A stretch of 64,000 nucleotides of DNA from Liopterus haemorrhoidalis (taxonomy: Eukaryota; Arthropoda; Insecta; Coleoptera; Dytiscidae), in the NCBI GenBank assembly GCA_963971575.1, contig OZ020611.1:239654654-239718653 (forward strand), read 5' to 3'. The position numbers were made by a program, and so were the translations under genes. The notes beneath the pieces are model-generated. The model saw only the letters and a program-made list of their open reading frames with translations, was not told where the DNA came from and made no database searches. Below are positions 50,801 to 59,800 of the stretch, one piece after another (position 1 is the stretch's first letter; each line of letters opens with the position of its first letter).

Positions 50801-53800
50801 GTGGAACTCTTGGAAAAAAATTATGTTGCTAATAAATTTATAGGACAGTTTATTAGCAACTGGAACTCTCGGCCCTAAGTTTCATAAAAATCCTTTTAGC
50901 CGAATTTGCTCTGCACGGACCGACAGACAGACAGACCGACAAGCATCATGCTAAAAATAGTCAAAACGTTATATAGGGACCTCAATTTGTGGAGATCCAT
51001 CGAAATCTCCAAATGTCAAAATTGGTATCACAATACCTCCCATATATATTTTGGCGGTCGGTAAAAAGTTTTCCATTTGTATCCAATTTCTTGGTTCACA
51101 CTGTATATGTATGAAATATGTGATATTTATATTATATGATTAGCTATTGCTAAATAAATGCACTATTATTATTATTATACAAGTACGATATTATGAGAAA
51201 TTTTGAAAATTTCTGTTATGTGTGAATTATTGAAATAAATTTATGTTTATTAAGAAATAAAGAGAGAATAAATATACAAACAAAAACAAATTAAATTAAA
51301 TAAATTGCGATTATAACAAAAATATTGTCTCAGATATGAAATATTCGTTTTCTTTATGGATCTCCTTTACTTACTATATACCTACGAAATCCTGAAATGT
51401 GTGAAATTTCCCACCTCGCCTACTATTTTTTGTTTTGCCATACACTACTATATGACTAAAATAATATTTTGAAATTACTTTTAACCATCAACAAGTGTTG
51501 CAATAATTTAGCCAAAATATTTTTGTTATGCAAATAATTTGCAAGTATTGCAATATTATGTAATTAAAATGTCATAATGTCACTATTATGTGATGAGAAT
51601 ATTGTAAAATAGTGTGTTAGATACTTACATAATACTAGATGTGTGATTGCACATGAGAATATAAATACAGCTAGAAAAGATAACGAAACAATAAACATAT
51701 AGAAAAATCTGTAATTTCTCTTGCCGACACAGTTGCCAACCTGAAACAAATATAATTATATTAGAACATTTAATAAAAACACTAAAGGAAGGAGGCTTTA
51801 TAAATTTTTACATACAAATTTTTCTGACGGTAATTACGTCATCAAAGGACCATAATGGCTGAATTTATTCAAAAACTGTAAACTAAAGTCTGTTCCAAAC
51901 GGTTAGGCGGAACTAGATTTTGCAATCTAGTTACTTTCATCGTTTAAATCGTGCTTTTCGGCCGTTTTGTTTAAGCTTTGTAAATCATATAATCCGTCTC
52001 AATTTGTAATACGAAACTAGATCTGGTTACTTTGGTGACTGTTGTGGTGTAAACAGACTTTGGCGTATCCGTGTGAACCAATACTATGACAATATTATAA
52101 ATGTATTGTCAATATACAACATAAAAAATGAACTTTCACTGTTAGTTCCGTATTACAAGATGAGACAGATAATACTTACAATAAACATTTTTTGGTTAAG
52201 GTTAATATCATTTTCAAATGTCATTTTCTTTATATTTTGATTTTTTGTGTCATTCTTGATACAAATTTCCCATTTATTTATTTTATTGTCATTAAAATAT
52301 GTAAAAAAAATAATTTAATTTTGACATATGTCATTCGTTTCCATGGTTTCATTGTTGGAATTTTAAATTTTGACATTCCAACGTGAAAAATGAAATAACC
52401 CAAGCAAGGTCCCTTTCTCGTGACAACCTAAAAGAACTAAATTCCCATTTAGTTCCGCCTAACCGTTTGGAACAGACTGTATAGCTTGTAATACCCTTTT
52501 CACACTAGAACTTTAAGATCGGATGTTAATGTGAAACCGAATGGCCTCGTCTAAATACAAGCGATGTTTAAGACAGAGATCTGCGTCTTAAACATCGTCC
52601 GCATTACCAACTTAATTTCTATTATAAAAAAATAATCCTTGAATTTGTGCTGTTAACATTTTATATTATCATAAACAAGAATACTGTATTATATCGACGT
52701 TATAAGAAATTTATACTTATTGTTATAATAAAATTATTTATTTTAATAATGTGTTTAATAAAATACAGAGCTACAATAATTGAGATAAAATGTATCGACT
52801 TACATGTTAATACAGGTGTAATATATTCTTTATTGTAGTGTCTTTATTGTAGAATGAAATGAAATATCCATATTTGTTTATAATAATTCAAAATGTGCGT
52901 CTGCGCAGACAGTTCAAAACTGGTAATTTCATGACGGTAACTTAAGGACAAATATACTGTAGCTGATGACAGCACCAGATATTTAAACATCAAGTGTGAA
53001 AGCATACCGATCTTAAACATCGGTGAACTTTAAGTTCACTCGTCTTAAAGTTCTAGTGTGAAAAGGGTATAATGGAGATTATTTTTGAGATCTACGACTT
53101 AAAATACATAAGTAGACACATTTTGAAGTAAATCTGAGAGAAAAAATGTTGCTCGAAAATTGAAAAAATCGTAAAGGGTATCCCTTACGATTTTTTCGAT
53201 TTCTTACCATTTTCTCAAGTATTAGCCTCAAGTATTAAATACTTGAGGCTGAGTCGACCCTAGAGCTGTTTGCATAATATCAGAAGATAAAAATCCGAAG
53301 GAGGTGAGAGGTATCGAACCCGGGTCCCAGAAAATCTGTGCTCCGTAGGCAACAGTCTTACCACGGAACTACGGTAACTGCAGTATTAACTATTACTCTT
53401 ATAAAATTAATAAATTCGCTACCAGATTCTACCAAAGAGCTAACTGCAAGACAATTTAAAAATAAAATCAAAAATGTATTGATAAAAAACCAAATTTATA
53501 AATTTGTATTATAAATTTTGTTTATTATTGTTACAGATCATGTATATAATATTTAAAAAAAAAAACAGTAAGCAACTGATCAATTATTGTAATTACATTT
53601 TCAGGGTTGGGCCAGGATATACCAAAAATTAACGTTCGGTGATTCGAAACGTTATGCACTAGACCAAAACGTATTTTACAAATTACTTGCTTAAGTAATA
53701 CAATTTATATTTAACATTAAAAATTAATTTACGTGTAAATATTAAATAATATACTTCATGTGGTCCGTAAAATGCGCAAGTGTTTACCAGGTCTACAAGT

Positions 53801-56800
53801 ATGAAATGCGGATTTTTTTTTTTAAATAAAACACATTAAACTCAAAAGAACAGTAAAAGTTTATTTATTCAAAGTATGCTCCATTAAAAGTTATACATTT
53901 TTCCCATCTTTCAGGCAATTTGTGAATACCTCGCCAGTAGAACTCTTCCCCTTTCCCCGCAAACCATTCATCTAGCCATTCTTTCACATTTTCTTATGAA
54001 CAAAAGCACTGCTCGGCAAGTGCGTGACCCATCGATGCGAACAAGTGGTAATCTGAAGGGGCAAAGTCTGGTGAGTAAACGGCATGGGGTAGCACTGCCC
54101 ACTTGAGTGCCTCCAATGTGTTGCAAACTGCTTTTGCCTCATGTGATGGAGCGTTATCATGAAGAAAGATTACCTTGTGCTGTCTTCTTTCGTATTCTGG
54201 TCGTTTTATGAGCAGCGAATGGTTCAATTCGATCAGTTGTTGTTGGTAGCGTTGGGTATTAACTGTTTCACCAGGTTTTAACAATTCATAATAGACCACA
54301 CCCTTTTGGTCCCACCAAGTACAGAGCATTGTCTATTTACCAAAGCGATTCGGTCTTGCAGTTGATGTGGATGGTGAGCCTGGGTTCACTCATGATTTTT
54401 TGCGTTTGCGATTTTCAAAATAAATCCATTTTTCATCGCCAGTAATGATACGATGCAAAAAAGACTTTCTTTTGTATCGTGCAAGCAAAATTTCACAAGT
54501 GTTTTTGCGTTTTTCCATCTGCCTCTCATTCAATGCATGTGGAATCCATCTGCCGACTTTCTGGATCTTACCCATCTCTCGTAGGCGATTGGAAACAGCT
54601 TGTTGACTAACGCCTAAATGCTCTGCTAGTTGTTTTTGTGAATGACTATCGTCTTCCTGTAGCAATGTTTCCAATTTTGTATCTTCATATTTTTTTGGAG
54701 GTTTTCCATGTTCTTTGTCTGTAAGATCAAAGTCACCACTTTTGAAACGCCGAAACTATCGTTCACACGTATCTTGCGATGGAGCATATTCATCATATGC
54801 TTCTCGAAGCAGTCGGTATGATTCAGCAGCAGTTTTTTTCAAATGAAAACAAAACAGTAGTTCTGTCCGCGAATGCTCATTATGTGGCACAAAATTTGAC
54901 ATTTTTAACACAGTAAAACAAAACTATATGATCACTTTTCAAATTATAACCTATACGCATTTGACACTTAATGATAACTTAACAAAACGCCATAAGTGTT
55001 GAAACTTTGAACTTACACTCTGTTTGCGCGGCAAGTTTGAAAAAATCCGCATTTCATACTTGTAGACCTGGTAAATCCTGGTTTATAAAAACGCCATAAT
55101 ATAACGCATAGCTGTAGAACAATGAGTTTGTAATAAACAGAACAAAGAAAGTAGTGTAATTTTTATGCTTATGTATATAACATATCTATAATAAACCAGG
55201 CTTTAGTGATGCTTTATTATTTTTTATAATAATTTTTAGTGTAAAAAATTACGTCTGTTTATTTGTTTACATTATTTATACCATAATTCAAATTATCGCC
55301 ATTATTAAAACTAGATGTTTCAATCTCTTTAGAAGTGGTTAGATATAACCTATCTTTTGTAAACAAATAACAACTGGCAATACGGCAAATTTCTCAACTA
55401 CGACGTCATTTTATACTAATCGTGAATGGAGAGTAATCGAAAAAACATCGGTTTAAAAATAATTAAACTCACCCATGGGCAATGGTGGTCAAATCTGTCT
55501 ACACAGTTGTCACAGAGACTACAATGGCTGGCCCTCGGGGGTCGGAATATTTTACACGTGAAGCAGTACTTTAACTTCACGGGTTGACCCTTTACTAAAA
55601 CTTCTTTTGTACGTGGAGGCGGTCTGTATGTTGGACTGTTGGCCGAATTAGGAACTTCTAGAACAAAACAAATTTATTACTTATACTATATTTTACTATT
55701 ACTTAGTTGCACCGAAAAAAATGTAATACAGTAAACGCTCGATTTAACGGAATAATAGGGGGAGGTGCTGTACGTCAAGTAGCGCAAATAGCCATCATCT
55801 ACGTTTATTTTGTTTACGTTGGCCTTTTGTCAGGGCCGACTTTTTGTCCAAGTCGATCTTTTGTCCACGTCGGCCTTTTAGCTTTTCGAACTTTTGTCGT
55901 AGACCCGTATATGCTTTCTCTCTAGGTCTAACTGTTTGGCCACAATTTCTACCGTACATACAGACAGACATATCGCTATATCAGTACAAAACAGATATAA
56001 CTTGAAATTTTTACAAATTAAGTTATTACTGAAAAACTTCAGAAAATAGTAACCAGTATCAGTTTCAAATGGGAAACAATTCATAGTATCAGAATTTCGT
56101 CTGTAATTGACAGAATTTATTTTTTTGTAACTCATACTAGTTACTATTTTCTGAAGTTTTTCAGTAATAATTCAATTTGTAAAAATTTCAAGTTATTTCT
56201 GTTTTGAACTCATGTAACGATATGAGTGATGGTATAAGGGTTTCTCGGTCATACTTACGAAACCCTAAAAACCCTAAAACTACGGGAGCGTAAAATATAA
56301 ATTTTTGCAGTTCAATTTAGTTGATAATAATTAATTAGTGGTATCCGTAGAGATATACTCCATATCTTTACGTAGTGCGGAACTTGATAGTAAATTCTTG
56401 TTATAATGTAGCTCATTATCTGCTTGTACCTCAAATATTAAGTGATAATGTTGGCTAATCTGTACAAAATATGACAGTTTTAATTTCAAAAATCAAATTT
56501 AATTTTGAATTGACAGAATCCTTGCCAAGCTCTAAGTGAAATTTCAGACTGATAAGCTTCAAATTTTTATAAAAGCCCGATTTACAATATTAAAAACAAT
56601 TGGTCAAAAGTCCCATTGAATCATTAAGTCAATAGATTTCAAAATCAAGTTCAGCATAGTGTAAAGAATTTGACGTTTTGTTCTGTTTCTTTCATTTTTT
56701 TCTTTTTTTTCCTACAATTTTTATTTCATAACAGTCATTCTAGAAACAGATTATTTTTCGTGACGTATAAATATAACAAAAAGTTGACAGGAACAATTGA

Positions 56801-59800
56801 AATTTTTATCTAACATTGAGATTACATTTTTCACATATCTCATAGAGATTATAAACAACTTTCATCTAAACCGTAAACAATAAATAACATTGATGACAAA
56901 GATAAAATTAGTTCAATAACATATAATTCTTAACAATCTTATTTATTTAAGAAACTAGAAGTAATTAAACAATTAAGCAATTGAATTTAAATTGTAGCAG
57001 CTAATAAATTGAAATATGGAACACAAGCATTAAGGTACCTGTACACTGTAGAGAATTATCTAGCTAGAGTGGGCACTATCTATCTAGACTACTCTAGTAT
57101 TGTGTATACACTGTAGAGCGATTTTACTCTATTAGAGCAACGGTAGAGCAGTTTAGAGCAAGTCTAGCTAGAGGAAATCTAGATGCTACATAAACGCGTG
57201 TATACTGTCCTTAGAGATAGAGCTGGATAGAGCAGATTTGCTAGAGCAAGTCTATATGCATGTCGTGCGCGTGTACACCTATAGAGATTATTTAGTCTAG
57301 CTTCTGTCTAGCTAGTGTTTGAAAAATCTACAATCAAATTATTTACATACGTAGTTTGCATACTTGCATGATGCGTTCTCGGCAAGTTGCTGCTGCTCTA
57401 GTAATATATTCTTTGATGAAAAAAAAAAGCATAAAAATAAGAGGTTGTGGATAAGGGAGTGGATATCAAAAATAAAACAAGAGGGAGTACATGCAAAGTT
57501 ATTACAAGAAATAAGTTCTCAAGACATATCTTCAGAACTCTTTTCATATGAAAATTTTATACGAATGTCACAAAGTGATTTTGAGTATTTGTTGGAACGA
57601 ATTACTCCAAAAATTAAAAAACAAGACACTCATCTTCGAAATGCGATATCATCGTCAGAGCGGCTTACACTTACATTAAGATTTCTATTTTTATATGCTT
57701 TCAAACTACAATCCCATACGAGCTTCTACCAACTCAATGAGTTTGTAAACTTTTTCTCTCTCCCAAATAAATTTTGAGTCATGTTCGTTTAACGGCACTG
57801 TTTCAGACAAAGATTCGTCCATTTTGATTTAAATTAAACAAAAGTTAAATCAAATTAAACAAAATACATTCAAAATTTCACAACAACTACCAATTTAATT
57901 GTTACTAGAGAAAAAAATTATTCAACCTGTTGAATAGAGCTAGAGCAGTCTATCTAGAGCGTCCTTAGTAAACTGACAAGTGTACACAGCACGCCATCTG
58001 TCTAGCTAGATCCTCTACCTAGAGTCTCCAGTCATGGTTGCTAGAGTACTCTAGCCAGAGCGTCTTGCCACTTGTGTACATTACTAGAGCTAGACGCTCT
58101 ACCTAGATCCTAAAGTGGTTCTCGCTAGAGCGCTCTAGCAGCTGTTTACACTTGTAGACTCAAAATAGAACCCTCTAGCTAGATCAACTCTAGCTAAAAA
58201 ATCTACAGTGTACATGTACCTTTATGCATAGATTTATGGGTACCGTCGGTAAAACCAAAAACTCTTATACCGTCACTCATGTGTCTGTCTATCTCGTTGA
58301 ATAAAAAGACTAAAGGAAGTAGTATTACATGCTATTTGGAAAGACCAGGATGGTCATTCAAAAAATAATATTCCTTTTTGGCATATAGGTGTCTTTAAAA
58401 TATTTAGAAAGTGCTTTGACCATTTTTTAAAATGTCACCCCTAAGGGGGTGAATTGGTATTTTTTATTCGATAGAACGTCCTCTAGACAGAGAAACATAA
58501 AATTCAAGGAGTATATCCCTTTCATGACATAAGCACCCTCTAGAAGGGATTTTTAGAAATTCGACCCTTAATGGGATGATAAGGGGTAAAATGTATTGGG
58601 TTGTGTAATAAATTACCGCGTTTTTTTGTTTATAAGATATATTGAAGAAAACAATAATTATAGTACCAAATTAATCAATAATATATTCTCCATCAATATT
58701 TACAACCTGTTCCCACCTATCGACCAACTTGTTAATGCCATCTCGCCAAAAATCTTTTGATTTTGTGTTGAAGTTTGTGAGCCAGGTTTTGATGTCTTCA
58801 TCGTTAGCGAAGGGTATGTCCCTCATTTGGTTCGACATGGAGCGGAAAAGGTTATAATCCGTTGGCGCAAGGTCCGGAGTGTATGGCAGATGCGATAGAA
58901 CCTCCCATTTGAGATCATTGAGATCTTGTGGCCATCGCTCAAGTTATGTGGCACCCAATTCCCAAGTTTTTGAGTAAAGCCCATGGAGTAAAGATGGTTA
59001 GCGATGGTCGTAAAGGTACATTCCATCTTTTCGGCAAACTCTCGTGTTGTTTGACGACCATCTTCCTTCAAAAACATCTTGAGCCGATCATCGTCGAAGT
59101 CGGGAGGTCGGCCGGAGCGAGGTGCATCACCAAGGTCAAAATTTCCATTTTTAAACTAGGAAGACCAATCTTGCGCGGTCCTCGGAGCTATAGCATCTAC
59201 TCCATATACGTCACAAATGTCGCGAGCTGCTTTCGTAGCTTTTTGACCACGATCAAAAGCAAAATTGTGCAGATGTCGAAAATGACTTTTTTTACCTCCT
59301 GGAACTTCCATTTCAAAAGCCTCAAATTCAATTAAAATTAATTAATTCCGAAAATTAAAGCAAATAAGTTTGTAGAGCACGAAAAACACTTAAGAATGCA
59401 TACATAAACTTAACCTAACAAAACACAAAATTGCGGGAAAAAGATAAAATACAAAAAACGCGGGAATTTATTACACAACCTAATATTTTCATGGATTCTT
59501 CAATATTTATTTAGGTCCGATTAAGTATTGACTTAGTTTTTGCTTACAAAGGTTACCCATATAAATATTTAAAAACATATTTGACGATTTTGCCCTAAAC
59601 AACCCCTAAAACTGTGAATTATAGAACCCTTCGTATCTCCTGTGTTTGTTGAGTTATAAGATTATTTTTTGGCACATAGGTGTCTTTTTAAAATCTGTTT
59701 AAAATAATGTTTTGACCCTTTTTTTTTAAATTTCACCCCTAAAACGTGGTATTTTTTATTCGATAGAACGTCGTTTAGACCAGCGGTTCTTAACCGGGGA

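Larger units (their letters stand above)
49040..51075. repeat. family I repeat with two insertions
   Basis: Matches 22395-22935 once the family A copy (49202-49609) and the GGGCCGAGAG element (49676-50875) are removed. Confidence 0.75.

Noticed and set aside
51564..51628. Extension of the exon c reading frame beyond 51629
   Set aside because: A consensus GTAAGT donor and in-phase continuation into exon d show that the extension is intronic.
57364..57777. Considering the Harbinger ORF as a domesticated host gene (HARBI1-like)
   Set aside because: It lies exactly inside TTA-flanked inverted repeats and stops before the catalytic domain.
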